DNA of 39,456 nt from Novosphingobium sp. (GCF_019748365.1 NZ_JAIEPN010000166.1:1-39456), one strand, 5' to 3'; positions 8,310 to 17,522 are shown, numbered from the stretch's first letter. Made by a program: numbers and translations. The notes: generated from the sequence alone by a model not told the origin.

Positions 8310-9160
8310 GCGAGGTGCCCCCGCCGAGCAAGCGTGCTGCGGCAAGGGACGGGGCGGGGATGAGCTATTCGGGCGAGGACTTTGGCCGACGCCGTTTGCC
8401 ACGCGGGCTGACCCTGCGGGCGCTTGTGCCCAATGCGATTACCTCTGCGGCGCTGTGCAGCGGGCTTACCGGCATCCGCTTCGCGATCGGCGGGGATTTC
8501 CATTCCGCGGTGCTGGCCGTCATGCTCGCCGGGCTGCTGGACGGGATCGATGGCCGCGTGGCGCGGCTGATGAAGGCACAGTCGCGCTTCGGTGCCGAGC
8601 TTGACAGCCTGTCGGACGCTATCGCATTCGGGGTGGGCCCGGCGCTGATCCTCTATCTCTGGTCGCTGAGCGCGGTGCCGCGCTACGGCTGGTTCGCGGC
8701 GCTCGCGCTGGCGGTATCCTGCGCGCTGCGCCTTGCCCGCTTCAATGCGTCGATCGATCTGCCTGGCCAGCCTCACAAGTCTGCCGGGTTCATGACGGGC
8801 GTGCCTGCCCCGGTCGGCGCAGGGCTTGCCTTTCTGCCGCTGTATCTGTGGTTTGCCAGTGGGCTCGATCTGCTGCGCCAGCCGGTCATTGTCGGCCCGT
8901 GGGCGCTTCTGATCGCGTTCCTGATGATCTCCAACCTGCCGACCCTTGGCTGGGGGGCGCTGCGCCCGCGCCGGGCGATCCGGCTTGAAGTGATCGCGCT
9001 CGCCGGAATGCTTACCGTTGCGCTCCTCACTGAACCGTGGCTGACGCTGGTGGGGATTTGCGCGATTTACCTCGTACTGATGCCGGTGGGCGTGTGGCGC
9101 TACCGCCGGATCATGCAGCAGCGCGCAGGCGGGGGCCAGCCGAAGCCGGAACAGGCCTGA
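8306..9160 (+). CDS. pssA: CDP-diacylglycerol--serine O-phosphatidyltransferase
   Basis: The protein makes phosphatidylserine from CDP-diacylglycerol and serine, the substrate of the psd product encoded immediately upstream. The CDP-alcohol phosphatidyltransferase signature DG-x2-AR-x8-G-x3-D-x3-D is intact at about residues 77-103 ([18 protein letters not shown], then ELDSLSD). Several hydrophobic helices follow, giving an integral membrane protein of 284 residues. The GTG start overlaps the psd stop (GTGA). An ATG 18 codons later (8360) is a possible alternative. The 3' end overlaps a convergent small gene by about 50 bases. Confidence 0.95.
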   Translation: MSEVPPPSKRAAARDGAGMSYSGEDFGRRRLPRGLTLRALVPNAITSAALCSGLTGIRFAIGGDFHSAVLAVMLAGLLDGIDGRVARLMKAQSRFGAELDSLSDAIAFGVGPALILYLWSLSAVPRYGWFAALALAVSCALRLARFNASIDLPGQPHKSAGFMTGVPAPVGAGLAFLPLYLWFASGLDLLRQPVIVGPWALLIAFLMISNLPTLGWGALRPRRAIRLEVIALAGMLTVALLTEPWLTLVGICAIYLVLMPVGVWRYRRIMQQRAGGGQPKPEQA

Positions 9161-9389
9161 CGACTCGCACTGCCGCACGGCGCGCCCGCACCGGCATGCG
9201 CGGTTCGGCCGGCATCGAAGTCGTGGTGATCTCCACGAGGAATTCCCGATCGGCCGCAAGCGCGCGCGAATCCGCCAGCAGCTTGCGCACGGCGGGAAGT
9301 TGCGCCCGCACGGTTACAGCGATTGCCGCAAAGGCCACGCAGCCAGCGCCGGCCATCACGAGCGAGGCGAGGAGGGAGACCATCGACAT
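9111..9389 (-). CDS. Small membrane-anchored hypothetical protein
   Basis: A protein of about 92 residues. The ATG at 9389 is preceded by GAAAGG about ten bases upstream; a TTG at 9407 would add six residues. It begins with one transmembrane helix (SLLASLVMAGAGCVAFAAIA), then RAQLPAVRKLLADSRALAAD and an Arg/Pro/Ala-rich tail. The N-terminal two-thirds has a sensible protein composition. The last ~16 residues lie over the pssA 3' end and may be unconstrained. It converges on pssA. No family is recognised and the function is unknown; a single-pass inner-membrane protein with a cytoplasmic tail is the visible architecture. Confidence 0.6.
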   Translation of the reverse strand: MSMVSLLASLVMAGAGCVAFAAIAVTVRAQLPAVRKLLADSRALAADREFLVEITTTSMPAEPRMPVRARRAAVRVVRPVPASAGPRLRAAA

Positions 9390-9422
9390 GGAAACGCTGC
9401 CTTTCAAACGTGGGCGAACCGC

Positions 9423-9451
9423 TTGACAGGCGGTGGATACCCTGTGGATAA
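9423..9451 (+). promoter_or_regulatory. Sigma70-like promoter overlapping a perfect DnaA box
   Basis: TTGACA (9423-9428) is followed after 17 bases by GGATAA (9446-9451), a reasonable housekeeping-type promoter pointing toward the stem-loop cluster. TGTGGATAA (9443-9451), the exact reverse complement of the consensus DnaA box, covers the -10. No second perfect box was noticed nearby, so an origin is not claimed. Confidence 0.4.
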
Positions 9452-9650
9452 AGTGGGGAGAGAATCAGAATTTCCAAGTCTGTCCCGTTGATGGCTTGAT
9501 TGTTCTCTTTTTGTTCCAGCCCGTCAAGCCGATTCGATGCGGGCAATCCAGATTTTCAGCAATGGGTAGAGTGGGGCATGCGGCGACAATGGATGCGCCG
9601 CGTGTCATTCGCCCAGGAATTGCCAGCGGTTACAAGCAGTCTGCCGTGAG

Positions 9651-9758
9651 GCGGTCCCCGCGCACGGGGCGCGCGGGGACCGCTACGGCGGTCTGGGAGG
9701 GCGCCTGGTCGGGGCGCGACCGCCAAGGGCCGCTGGGTGATGCGGCCGGCTTGGCCGC
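9651..9758. ncRNA. Candidate structured RNA: three consecutive stem-loops
   Basis: Stem 1 is a perfect 13-bp helix (9651-9663 with 9671-9683, 7-base loop). Stem 2 pairs 9687-9693 with 9718-9724 and continues 9701-9705 with 9713-9717 around a one-sided 7-base bulge. Stem 3 pairs 9742-9747 with 9753-9758. There is no T-run, so these are not simple intrinsic terminators. The strand is uncertain. The upstream TTGACA element favours the + strand. It could instead be a repeat element or protein-binding DNA palindromes. Confidence 0.35.
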
Positions 9759-9995
9759 CTGGGTGTGCGGCCAATCTCTTTGAAATCAGGCAATCAAGCG
9801 GCGCTACGTGACTGTCGCCGGAAGTAACGGAATGGGCATTCCCGGCAGTGAGCCGGTTGGCACTCCGCAAGATCCGCTTGCCGGAGCTGTAAGCCAGAGA
9901 AGTCGCGACTGATCCGCGGCGCTTTGAAAACGCGAGATAATTTCGCGACTGGCGGTGTGGCCCGTCACGACATCTTATGCCAGTGTCCATTTACT

Positions 9996-10023
9996 TTGAC
10001 AAGTAGCATTCACTACTTATTTG
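9996..10023 (+). promoter_or_regulatory. Possible promoter/operator upstream of rpsB
   Basis: TTGACA at 9996-10001 is followed after 16 bases by TATTTG (10018-10023). An inverted repeat AAGTAG (10001-10006) / CTACTT (10013-10018) fills the spacer, where a regulator could block polymerase. It lies about 240 bases upstream of rpsB. The -10 match is poor, so this is tentative. Confidence 0.3.
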
Positions 10024-10264
10024 ACAGTTGTCAGGCTTCCTTGACGCGAAATCCAGCTCGGCACAGCACTGAAATGCGCTTACTTGTCTGTAGACGCCGG
10101 GCCTTTGCGGCGCTAACGGGCGGACCGTCGTGCGATGATTCGGACATGGTGTTCATGTCGCGCGCGGCAATCCACATGGAATGCGCACATACCGGTGCCG
10201 CGCCGGGGTTTCTCCCGACAAGCGGTTCCTGCATTCCAGAGGCTGAACCGGAAAGGAATATCCT

Positions 10265-11032
10265 ATGGCGGCTCCCGTCGTCACCATGCAGCAATTGATC
10301 GAGGCCGGCGCGCACTTCGGCCACCAGACCCACCGCTGGAACCCGCGGATGAAGCCGTACATCTTCGGCGCCCGCAACGGCATCCACATCCTCGACCTCT
10401 CGCAGACCGTGCCGCTGTTCGCCCGCGCGCTCGAGTTCGTCTCGGCCACTGTCCAGGGCGGCGGCAAGGTCCTGTTCGTCGGCACCAAGCGCCAGGCGCA
10501 GGAGCCGATCGCCCAGGCCGCGCGCGCTTCGGGCCAGCACTATGTCAACCACCGCTGGCTGGGCGGCATGCTCACCAACTGGAAGACGATCTCGGGCTCG
10601 ATCAAGCGCTTCAAGGCGCTCGAAGAGCAGCTTTCGGGCGACACCACCGGCCTCACCAAGAAGGAAGTGCTCCAGCTCACCCGCGAGCGTGACAAGTTCG
10701 AGCTCTCGCTCGGCGGCATCCGCGACATGGGCGGCATTCCCGACGTGATGTTCGTGATCGACGCCAACAAGGAAGAGCTGGCGATCAAGGAAGCCAACGT
10801 TCTCGGCATCCCGGTCGTCGCGATCCTCGATTCGAACGTCTCGCCCGATGGCATCGCGTTCCCGGTTCCGGCGAACGACGACGCCAGCCGCGCCATCCGC
10901 CTCTACTGCGAAGCCATTGCTGCTGCTGCCACCCGCGGCGGCCGTGATGCGGCGATCGCTTCGGGCGCGGACCTCGGCGCGATGGACGAGCCGCTTCCTG
11001 AAGAAGCTGCTGTCGAAGCAGCCGACGCCTGA
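10265..11032 (+). CDS. rpsB: 30S ribosomal protein S2
   Basis: The protein joins the small ribosomal subunit and helps bring S1 to it. The 255-residue sequence has the family N-terminus ([17 protein letters not shown], then [17 protein letters not shown]) and the [29 protein letters not shown] and [14 protein letters not shown] motifs. The tail is acidic and Ala-rich. A strong GGAAAGGA site precedes the ATG. tsf lies 136 bases downstream, the conserved bacterial order, separated by a hairpin. Confidence 0.98.
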   Translation: MAAPVVTMQQLIEAGAHFGHQTHRWNPRMKPYIFGARNGIHILDLSQTVPLFARALEFVSATVQGGGKVLFVGTKRQAQEPIAQAARASGQHYVNHRWLGGMLTNWKTISGSIKRFKALEEQLSGDTTGLTKKEVLQLTRERDKFELSLGGIRDMGGIPDVMFVIDANKEELAIKEANVLGIPVVAILDSNVSPDGIAFPVPANDDASRAIRLYCEAIAAAATRGGRDAAIASGADLGAMDEPLPEEAAVEAADA

Positions 11033-11039
11033 TCCTGTC

Positions 11040-11081
11040 CAGTTCGGTGATCGGCTCCGTCAAGGCGCCGTCACCGAACTG
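11040..11081 (+). promoter_or_regulatory. Hairpin between rpsB and tsf
   Basis: An 11-bp perfect stem (11040-11050 with 11071-11081, arm CAGTTCGGTGA) extends inward by four pairs after a one-base bulge (11052-11055 with 11067-11070). No T-run follows. In several bacteria partial termination or processing between rpsB and tsf sets the S2 to EF-Ts ratio, and this hairpin is well placed for that. Confidence 0.45.
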
Positions 11082-11168
11082 ACCCGGACACCCCTTACGG
11101 GCCGCGCCAGGTAGCTATGACCGGGCTGCGGCCTAACCCATATCCACGAGACAAGAAGGATCACCGCG

Positions 11169-12095
11169 ATGGCTTATACCGCCGCTGACGTGAAGAACCT
11201 GCGCGAGCGCACTGGCGCGGGCATGATGGATTGCAAGAAGGCGCTGGACGAGACCGGCGGCGATTTCGAAGCCGCGGTTGACGCGCTGCGTGCCAAGGGC
11301 CTTGCCGCCGTCGCCAAGAAGTCGAGCCGCACGGCCGCTGAAGGCCTTGTCGGCGTTGCCGTTGCCGGCGCCCGCGGCGTGGCGGTCGAAGTCAACTCGG
11401 AAACCGACTTCGTTGCCAAGAACGAGCAGTTCCAGGACTTCGTGCGCAAGACCACCGAAGTCGCGCTGACGCTTTCGGCTGACGACGTCGAGGCGCTCAA
11501 GGCTGCGGCCTACCCCGATGGCGGCACCGTTGCCGACAAGCTGACCAACAATGTCGCGACCATCGGCGAGAACCAGCAGGTCCGCCGCATGAAGACCGTT
11601 TCGGTCTCGTCGGGCCTCGTCGTGCCCTACATGCACAATGCTGCCGCTCCGGCCCTTGGCAAGATCGGCGTGCTCGTCGCGCTCGAATCGGAAGCCGGTG
11701 CCGACGTGCTCGAGCCGCTTGGCAAGCAGATCGCGATGCACATCGCCGCAGCCTTCCCGCTCGCCCTGAAGGCCGAGGATCTCGATCCCGAAACCATCGC
11801 GCGCGAACGCAAGATCGCGGCGGAAAAGGCGGCCGAAAGCGGCAAGCCCGCCGAAGTGCAGGCCAAGATGGTCGATGGCGCGATTGCCAAGTATGCCAAG
11901 GACAACGCGCTGCTCTCGCAGCTCTTCGTCATGGACAACAAGACCCCGGTCTCGCAGGTCGTCGAGGCTGCCGGCAAGGCTGCCGGCGCGAAGATCACGC
12001 TGGTCGACTATGTCCGCTTCCAGCTCGGTGAAGGCATCGAGAAGGAAGCCACCGACTTCGCCGCCGAAGTCGCTGCGGCTGCCGGCATCAAGTAA
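11169..12095 (+). CDS. tsf: Translation elongation factor Ts
   Basis: The protein is the nucleotide exchange factor that reloads EF-Tu with GTP. The 308-residue sequence has the N-terminal UBA-like region with [18 protein letters not shown], the core [16 protein letters not shown] and the C-terminal dimerisation segment ([16 protein letters not shown], then [12 protein letters not shown]). GAAGGA precedes the start. It sits between rpsB and pyrH in the standard order. Confidence 0.98.
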   Translation: MAYTAADVKNLRERTGAGMMDCKKALDETGGDFEAAVDALRAKGLAAVAKKSSRTAAEGLVGVAVAGARGVAVEVNSETDFVAKNEQFQDFVRKTTEVALTLSADDVEALKAAAYPDGGTVADKLTNNVATIGENQQVRRMKTVSVSSGLVVPYMHNAAAPALGKIGVLVALESEAGADVLEPLGKQIAMHIAAAFPLALKAEDLDPETIARERKIAAEKAAESGKPAEVQAKMVDGAIAKYAKDNALLSQLFVMDNKTPVSQVVEAAGKAAGAKITLVDYVRFQLGEGIEKEATDFAAEVAAAAGIK

Positions 12096-12109
12096 GCATT
12101 GCACATTGC

Positions 12110-12141
12110 GCGGCGCTTCCCGTCCTGGCGGGGAGCGCCGC
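12110..12141 (+). terminator. Terminator-like hairpin after tsf
   Basis: The 13-bp stem (12110-12122 with 12129-12141, one G-U pair, 6-base loop) begins 15 bases after the tsf stop. It has no T-run. A second small palindrome TGTGCA-TC-TGCACA follows at 12142-12155. It probably reduces read-through into pyrH, which has its own promoter-like sequence. Termination strength is uncertain. Confidence 0.45.
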
Positions 12142-12175
12142 TGTGCATCTGCACACAAACCTGTGCCCCTTGCCC

Positions 12176-12203
12176 TTGGCACGCGCCGCCCCGCGCGTAT
12201 AAG
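12176..12203 (+). promoter_or_regulatory. Promoter-like element for pyrH
   Basis: TTGGCA (12176-12181) and TATAAG (12198-12203) are separated by 16 bases, and TATAAG stands out in very GC-rich sequence. Transcription would start near 12210, giving a leader of only about 30 bases before pyrH. It may drive pyrH-frr-uppS-cdsA-dxr-rseP, whose genes are closely spaced or overlapping. Confidence 0.5.
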
Positions 12204-12219
12204 GGCGGCGCTTCCCCTT

Positions 12220-12243
12220 ATGACGAGTTCTTCCGGACGATGA
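12220..12243 (+). CDS. Possible 7-codon leader ORF overlapping pyrH start
   Basis: ATG at 12220 opens a frame encoding MTSSSGR whose TGA stop (12241-12243) overlaps the pyrH ATG (12240-12242) as ATGA. It begins about 10 bases after the predicted transcription start and has no clear Shine-Dalgarno. Translational coupling or pyrimidine-sensitive initiation is conceivable. It may equally be chance. Confidence 0.25.
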   Translation: MTSSSGR

Positions 12244-12965
12244 GCCTTCCTCCCCTCAAGCGCGTACTTCTCAAGCTCTCGGGCGAAGTGCTGATGGGGA
12301 GCCAGCCCTTCGGTATCGATACCGATTTCGTCGCGCAGATGGCCGAGGAACTGAAGGCGGCGAAGGAAACCGGGCTTGAGCTGTGCCTCGTGATCGGCGG
12401 GGGAAACATTTTTCGCGGCATGGCAGGCGCGGCCAAGGGCATGGACCGCGCGCAGGCCGATTACATGGGCATGCTCGCCACGATCATGAATGCGCTCGCG
12501 ATGCAGAGCGCGCTGGAAAAGATCGGCGTCGAGACCCGCGTGCAGTCCGCCATCCAGATGGACGAAGTCTGCGAGCCGGTGATCCGCCGTCGCGCCGAAC
12601 GCCACCTCCAGAAGGGCCGCGTGGTGATCTTCGCGGCGGGCGTTGGCGCCCCCTATTTCACCACCGATTCCGGCGCCGCGCTGCGCGCTGCCGAAATGAA
12701 GTGCGACGCCCTCCTCAAGGGCACCAGCGTCGACGGCGTCTATGACGACGACCCGAAGAAGAACCCGAACGCCAAGCGCTATGATGCGGTCGATTTCGAC
12801 ACGGTGCTGGCCGACAATCTCAAGGTGATGGACGCCTCTGCCGTGGCGCTTTGCCGCGACAATGCCATCCCCATCGTGGTGTTCTCGATCCGCGAGCGCG
12901 GCAATCTTGCCCGCGTGCTGGCGGGTGTGGGCACGCAGACCATCGTTCAGAAGATGAGCGCTTAA
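12240..12965 (+). CDS. pyrH: Uridylate kinase (UMP kinase)
   Basis: The protein phosphorylates UMP to UDP in cytosolic pyrimidine nucleotide synthesis. The 241-residue sequence has [11 protein letters not shown] near the N-terminus, [26 protein letters not shown], and the nucleotide-binding end [17 protein letters not shown] followed by [15 protein letters not shown]. The frame is open farther upstream, but [16 protein letters not shown] at 12240 matches the usual family start. frr follows 16 bases later. Confidence 0.97.
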   Translation: MSLPPLKRVLLKLSGEVLMGSQPFGIDTDFVAQMAEELKAAKETGLELCLVIGGGNIFRGMAGAAKGMDRAQADYMGMLATIMNALAMQSALEKIGVETRVQSAIQMDEVCEPVIRRRAERHLQKGRVVIFAAGVGAPYFTTDSGAALRAAEMKCDALLKGTSVDGVYDDDPKKNPNAKRYDAVDFDTVLADNLKVMDASAVALCRDNAIPIVVFSIRERGNLARVLAGVGTQTIVQKMSA

Positions 12966-12981
12966 GAAGGAAGACCCAGCC

Positions 12982-13539
12982 ATGGCCAAGTATGACAAGG
13001 CCGATCTCGAACGCCGGATGAAGGGCGCAGTCGAATCGCTGAAGGGCGATCTTTCGGGCCTGCGCACCGGCCGCGCCAATGCCGCGCTGCTCGATCCGAT
13101 CATGGTCACCGTCTATGGTGCGAACACCCCGCTCAATCAGGTGGCGACGATCTCGGCGCCCGAGCCGCGCATGCTGACGGTGCAGGTGTGGGACAAGTCG
13201 AACATCGGCCCCGTCGAGAAGGCGATCCGTTCGGCCGGGCTCGGCCTCAACCCCATCAACGATGGCAACACGCTGCGTCTGCCGATCCCCGATCTTACCG
13301 AGGATCGCCGCAAGGAACTGGCCAAGCTCGCCTCGCAGTATTCGGAGAAGGCCAAGATCGCCATCCGCAATGTCCGCCGCGACGGGATGGATGCGCTCAA
13401 GGCCGATGAGAACAAGAAGGAAATCTCGGAGGACGACCGCAAGCGGCTCGAGACCGAGCTGCAGAAGCTGACCGACGAGCAGATCAAGGCTGCCGACGAG
13501 GCCAGTGCGGCGAAGGAAAAGGAAATCCTGGGCAAGTGA
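12982..13539 (+). CDS. frr: Ribosome recycling factor
   Basis: The protein splits post-termination ribosomes together with EF-G. At 185 residues it has the usual length and motifs: [45 protein letters not shown] and [24 protein letters not shown] lies just upstream of the ATG. The stop overlaps the uppS GTG start (GTGA). Confidence 0.98.
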   Translation: MAKYDKADLERRMKGAVESLKGDLSGLRTGRANAALLDPIMVTVYGANTPLNQVATISAPEPRMLTVQVWDKSNIGPVEKAIRSAGLGLNPINDGNTLRLPIPDLTEDRRKELAKLASQYSEKAKIAIRNVRRDGMDALKADENKKEISEDDRKRLETELQKLTDEQIKAADEASAAKEKEILGK

Positions 13540-14273
13540 GCTCGGCTGCGGCGCCTCAGGGGGACGAAGACGTCGCCGACCAGATGGGCGGCGGCTACAC
13601 CGGTCCCGCGCGCCATGTCGCGATCATCATGGATGGCAACGGGCGCTGGGCGAAGAAGCGCTTCCTGCCCCGCGCCGTGGGGCACAAGCGCGGCGTCGAT
13701 GCCGTGCGCGAAGTGGTGCGCGCGGCGCGCCACATGGGGCTTCAGGCGCTTACGCTCTATGCCTTCTCGTCCGAGAACTGGAAGCGGCCCGAGGACGAGA
13801 TTTCGGACCTCATGGGCCTGCTGCGCGCTTTCATCCGCAGCGATATCGATGAATTTGCCGCCAATGATGTGCGGCTCAAGATCATCGGTGATTACCAGGC
13901 CCTGCCGGCCGACATCGTGGACATGATCGACGACGCGCTGGCCCGCACCGCGCATGGGCGCAGCACCACGCTGGCCATCGCGCTCAATTATGGTTCGCAG
14001 CAGGAAATCGCCCGCGCGGCGGCGGCAGCGGCGGCCAAGGGCGAAGTGACGGTGGCCGCGATCGAGGCCGAACTCTACACGGCAGATCTCCCGCCGCTCG
14101 ATCTCATCATCCGCACATCTGGCGAAGTCCGTCTCTCGAACTTCCTGCTGTGGCAGGCCGCCTATGCCGAGATGTGGTTCACCGACGTGCTCTGGCCCGA
14201 TTTCACCCCCGGCCACCTGCGCGAGGCGCTGGATCATTATGCCACCCGCGAGCGCCGCTATGGAGGGCGTTGA
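13536..14273 (+). CDS. uppS: Isoprenyl transferase (undecaprenyl diphosphate synthase)
   Basis: The cis-prenyltransferase makes the undecaprenyl carrier for peptidoglycan and surface glycans. The 245-residue sequence has [16 protein letters not shown] near residue 26 (Mg-binding Asp), [27 protein letters not shown], and the C-terminal [18 protein letters not shown] then [18 protein letters not shown] start overlaps the frr stop; an ATG at 13584 would drop 16 residues. Its 3' end overlaps cdsA. Confidence 0.96.
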   Translation: MSSAAAPQGDEDVADQMGGGYTGPARHVAIIMDGNGRWAKKRFLPRAVGHKRGVDAVREVVRAARHMGLQALTLYAFSSENWKRPEDEISDLMGLLRAFIRSDIDEFAANDVRLKIIGDYQALPADIVDMIDDALARTAHGRSTTLAIALNYGSQQEIARAAAAAAAKGEVTVAAIEAELYTADLPPLDLIIRTSGEVRLSNFLLWQAAYAEMWFTDVLWPDFTPGHLREALDHYATRERRYGGR

Positions 14274-15006
14274 GCCCGCGCCGATCGAGGCCGCGAAACC
14301 GCGCAGCGATCTGCCGGTGCGTGTGGCCTCGGCCGTCGTCATGCTCGGCATCGCCGCCTTTGCGTTGTGGCAGGGCGGGCTCGTGCTCAAGGGCTTCATC
14401 GCGCTCGTCGGCTTCGGGGTCTTTGCCGAATATGTCGCGCTCGCCGCGAAGATCGCGCCCGATCCGGCGCGGATGGTAACGGCGGTGATCACTGGCGGGC
14501 TCTACATCGGCTGGGCGGCCTTTGCGCTGATCGTGATGCCGGTGGTCCTCCTCATCGCGGTGCTCGGGCTCGTCATCTGCACCGACACCGGCGCCTATTT
14601 CGCCGGGCGCGCCATCGGCGGGCCGAAGATCGCGCCCGCCATCAGCCCGTCGAAGACGTGGGCAGGCCTCGCTGGCGGCATGACGGCAGCGGCGCTGTGG
14701 GCCACGCTCTACATTCTCTTCGCGGCCTATATTCTCTCGGCCATGAGCCCGACCGGGCCCAGCCTTGCCGAAGCGGTGCGCACCACGCGCATCGGCATGG
14801 CGGCGCTGGCCGGGGCAGGGCTCGCCGTTGCCGCACAGGCCGGGGATTTCTACGAAAGCTGGCTGAAGCGCCGTGCCGGTGTGAAGGACAGCGGCCGCCT
14901 CATTCCGGGGCATGGCGGTTTGTTCGATCGGGTTGACGGGCTGCTGCCGGTCGCCATCATAGCGGGAACAGCCTGGGCTGCAGGCGGGGGAGCGATTAGC
15001 GCATGA
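14260..15006 (+). CDS. cdsA: Phosphatidate cytidylyltransferase
   Basis: The protein makes CDP-diacylglycerol from phosphatidic acid and CTP at the inner membrane and feeds pssA. The 248-residue sequence is mostly hydrophobic helices. [12 protein letters not shown] and the C-terminal signature [18 protein letters not shown] (about 208-226) identify the family. I chose the ATG at 14260, which overlaps the end of uppS, because residues encoded upstream in this frame are only an alternate reading of uppS. The stop overlaps the dxr start (ATGA). Confidence 0.96.
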   Translation: MEGVEPAPIEAAKPRSDLPVRVASAVVMLGIAAFALWQGGLVLKGFIALVGFGVFAEYVALAAKIAPDPARMVTAVITGGLYIGWAAFALIVMPVVLLIAVLGLVICTDTGAYFAGRAIGGPKIAPAISPSKTWAGLAGGMTAAALWATLYILFAAYILSAMSPTGPSLAEAVRTTRIGMAALAGAGLAVAAQAGDFYESWLKRRAGVKDSGRLIPGHGGLFDRVDGLLPVAIIAGTAWAAGGGAISA

Positions 15007-16160
15007 CGCGCACGATTACGATTCTGGGCGCAACTGGTTCGGTGGGCGCCTCCACACTCGATCTGGTGCGGCGCAACCGCGACATGTTCCGTGTCATCGC
15101 GCTCACCGCCAATTGTCAGGCCGTCGAGCTGGCAGCACTTGCGCGGGAATTCGGCGCGGAAGTCGCTGTTGTCGCTGATGAAAGCTGCCTTCCGGCGCTG
15201 CGCGATGCCCTCGCGGGAAGCGGTGTCGCGGCGGCAGGCGGCCCGGCAGCCGTCGTCGAGGCGGCGGCCCGCGGGGCGGATATCACCATGGCCGCGATCG
15301 TCGGCTGTGCGGGGCTGGCGCCCACCATGGCGGCGATCGAATGCGGCAAGGCCGTTGCGCTCGCCAACAAGGAAGCGCTGGTTTCTGCGGGCGAAGTGAT
15401 GACCGCTGCGGTGAAGCGCACCGGGGCCACGCTGCTCCCCGTCGACAGCGAACACAACGCAATCTTCCAGTGCCTTGCCGGCAATGATCCCGCCCATGTT
15501 CACGCGATCACGCTGACGGCCAGCGGCGGCCCGTTCCGCGAATGGGAGATGGAGCGCATCCACCGCGCCACCCCGGCCGAGGCGGTCAAGCATCCCACCT
15601 GGTCGATGGGCGCCAAGATCAGCGTCGATTCGGCCACGATGATGAACAAGGGCCTCGAATTCATCGAAGCCTACCATCTCTTTCCGGTCGGCGTCGAACG
15701 CCTGCGCATCATCATCCACCCGCAGTCGATCGTGCATTCGATGGTTGAATACCGCGATGGCTCGACGCTCGCGCAGCTTGGCCCGTCCGACATGCGCGTA
15801 CCTATCGCCTCCGCGCTGGCATGGCCCGCGCGAATGCAGACGCCTTGTGCGCCGCTCGATCTCGCCGCCATCGGCAGCTTGACGTTCTTCAAGCCCGACG
15901 AAGTGCGCTTTCCCGCCACCCGCGTCGCGCGCGAGGCGGTGATCGCGGGCGGTGCGGCGCCAGCCGTGCTCAATGCCGCGAACGAAATCGCGGTCGCCGC
16001 GTTCCTCGCCGGTCAGATCGCGTTCACCCGCATCGTGCAATGTGCCGAGGACGTGCTGGCAAGGGGCCTCCCCAAAGCACCCGCGAGCCTTGAAGAAGTC
16101 ATCGCGGTTGACCGGGAAGCCCGCATCCGCGCCGCCGAGACGATGGAGACCGTGTCCTGA
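15003..16160 (+). CDS. dxr: 1-deoxy-D-xylulose 5-phosphate reductoisomerase
   Basis: The protein is the second enzyme of the MEP isoprenoid pathway, forming MEP with NADPH. The 385-residue sequence has the N-terminal nucleotide-binding loop [25 protein letters not shown], the metal and substrate motifs [20 protein letters not shown] and [20 protein letters not shown], then [16 protein letters not shown] and [12 protein letters not shown]. It supplies precursors for the uppS product encoded two genes upstream. Confidence 0.98.
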   Translation: MTRTITILGATGSVGASTLDLVRRNRDMFRVIALTANCQAVELAALAREFGAEVAVVADESCLPALRDALAGSGVAAAGGPAAVVEAAARGADITMAAIVGCAGLAPTMAAIECGKAVALANKEALVSAGEVMTAAVKRTGATLLPVDSEHNAIFQCLAGNDPAHVHAITLTASGGPFREWEMERIHRATPAEAVKHPTWSMGAKISVDSATMMNKGLEFIEAYHLFPVGVERLRIIIHPQSIVHSMVEYRDGSTLAQLGPSDMRVPIASALAWPARMQTPCAPLDLAAIGSLTFFKPDEVRFPATRVAREAVIAGGAAPAVLNAANEIAVAAFLAGQIAFTRIVQCAEDVLARGLPKAPASLEEVIAVDREARIRAAETMETVS

Positions 16161-16168
16161 ACGCTGCC

Positions 16169-17281
16169 GTGCAAAGCCCCGGGCTTCTGCTCACCGTGCT
16201 GGCCTTCGTGCTGGTGCTGGGGCCGCTCGTGTTCATCCATGAGCTTGGGCATTACCTTGTCGGCCGCGTGTTCGGCGTGAAGGCGGACAGCTTCTCGATC
16301 GGTTTTGGCAGGGAAGTGGCCGGCTGGACCGACAAGCGCGGGACGCGGTGGAAGCTCTCCGCGCTGCCGCTGGGCGGCTATGTCCAGTTTGCGGGCGATA
16401 TGAATCCCGCCAGCACGCCGAGTGCCGAATGGCTCTCGCTGCCCGCCGAGGAGCGCGAGCGCACCTTTCAGGCCAAGCCGGTGTGGCAGCGGGCGCTCAT
16501 CGTGCTGGCGGGGCCGCTCACCAATCTCTTGCTGGCTGTGGCGATCCTTGCCGGCTTCACGCTCGCCTATGGCAAAGTCGTCATTCCGCCCGTGGTGGGC
16601 ATGGTGCAGGAAGGTTCGGCGGCGGCGAAGGCCGGCGTGCAGCTGGGGGACCGCGTTGTCTCGCTGCAGGGATCCGAGATCGACAGCTTCCTCCAGATTC
16701 GCCTCGCCGTTGCGCAGCATCCGGGCGAACCGCTTGAGCTCGTGATCGAGCGCGGCGGACGGCGCATGGCGCTCCCGGCCGTTGCCGCCTACAAGGAAGT
16801 CAGCGACCGTTTCGGCAATACGCAGAAGATCGGCTATCTCGGCATCGGCCCGGCCTCGGCCGAGCGCGTATCGGTCGGGCCGGTCGAAGCAGTCGGCGAT
16901 GCCGTGGTACAGACGCGCGATATCATGGGCATGATGATCACCGGAATCGGCCAGATCATTACCGGCAAGCGCGAAATCAAGGAGCTTGGCGGGCCGATCA
17001 AGATCGCCAAGTATTCGGGTGAACAGCTGGTTTCGGGCTGGGCGAACTACGTCTGGTTCATCGCACTCATCTCGATTAACCTCGGGTTCATCAACCTCTT
17101 GCCAATTCCGGTACTCGATGGCGGTCACCTCGCGTTCTACGCGATCGAGGCGGTCAGCCGCCGGCCGGTCAGCCAGCGCGGGCAGGAATGGGCCTTCCGC
17201 ACGGGGCTTGCTCTGGTCGCCGCGCTGATGCTGTTCGTGACCTTCAACGACGTTGCGTCACTGCGCGTTTTCGGAGGGTGA
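16169..17281 (+). CDS. rseP: Site-2 zinc metalloprotease RseP (RIP protease)
   Basis: An intramembrane protease that cuts anti-sigma factors in envelope stress signalling. The 370-residue sequence has HELGH at residues 24-28 within the first membrane helix, one PDZ domain (about 125-200, GMVQEGSAAAKAGVQLGDRV) and the second active-site motif LLPIPVLDGGHL. The GTG start lies 8 bases after the dxr stop. One PDZ domain is typical of the shorter alphaproteobacterial form. bamA follows after 241 bases. Confidence 0.95.
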   Translation: MQSPGLLLTVLAFVLVLGPLVFIHELGHYLVGRVFGVKADSFSIGFGREVAGWTDKRGTRWKLSALPLGGYVQFAGDMNPASTPSAEWLSLPAEERERTFQAKPVWQRALIVLAGPLTNLLLAVAILAGFTLAYGKVVIPPVVGMVQEGSAAAKAGVQLGDRVVSLQGSEIDSFLQIRLAVAQHPGEPLELVIERGGRRMALPAVAAYKEVSDRFGNTQKIGYLGIGPASAERVSVGPVEAVGDAVVQTRDIMGMMITGIGQIITGKREIKELGGPIKIAKYSGEQLVSGWANYVWFIALISINLGFINLLPIPVLDGGHLAFYAIEAVSRRPVSQRGQEWAFRTGLALVAALMLFVTFNDVASLRVFGG

Positions 17282-17522
17282 GGAGAGCTGCGTCGGTCCG
17301 GTTTGTTTCCCGCTCTATTGCGGGACAGTTGGGGAAGCCGGATTTTCCACAAAATGCGGGGCAATTACGGTCTGCTGCGGTGTGCTTGCTTGATTGGCGG
17401 GCCTGCATCGGGCAGGAGGCGGCATCGCGGGGCGTGACGGAGTGTTGCCGTCGCGCGCCATGGTGCGGGGCGGAGCGGCACAAGTCGCTTCGCTGCACGA
17501 AGAAACGGGATGGCGCTTGGTG

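Larger units (their letters stand above)
9390..10264. other. Long non-coding stretch before rpsB
   Basis: This 875-base region holds no ORF with plausible protein composition on either strand. It contains a promoter-like TTGACA element at 9423, a cluster of strong stem-loops at 9651-9758, a short palindrome GGAATG-GG-CATTCC near 9829, and a second TTGACA with an inverted repeat near 9996-10018, the best candidate for part of the rpsB promoter. I looked for conserved landmarks of RNase P RNA, tmRNA and SRP RNA and did not see them. Confidence 0.6.

Noticed and set aside
9443..9451. Replication origin at the DnaA box
   Set aside because: Only one perfect box, no AT-rich unwinding element next to it and no origin-linked genes nearby.
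9433..9990. Protein-coding ORFs of about 116 (+) and 144 (-) codons in the gap before rpsB
   Set aside because: Mixed composition without domains or good ribosome sites; the region is better explained by stem-loops.
17282..17522. A gene or sigmaE-type promoter between rseP and bamA
   Set aside because: The open frame is just the upstream extension of bamA, and no convincing GAACTT/TCTGA-type promoter was found.
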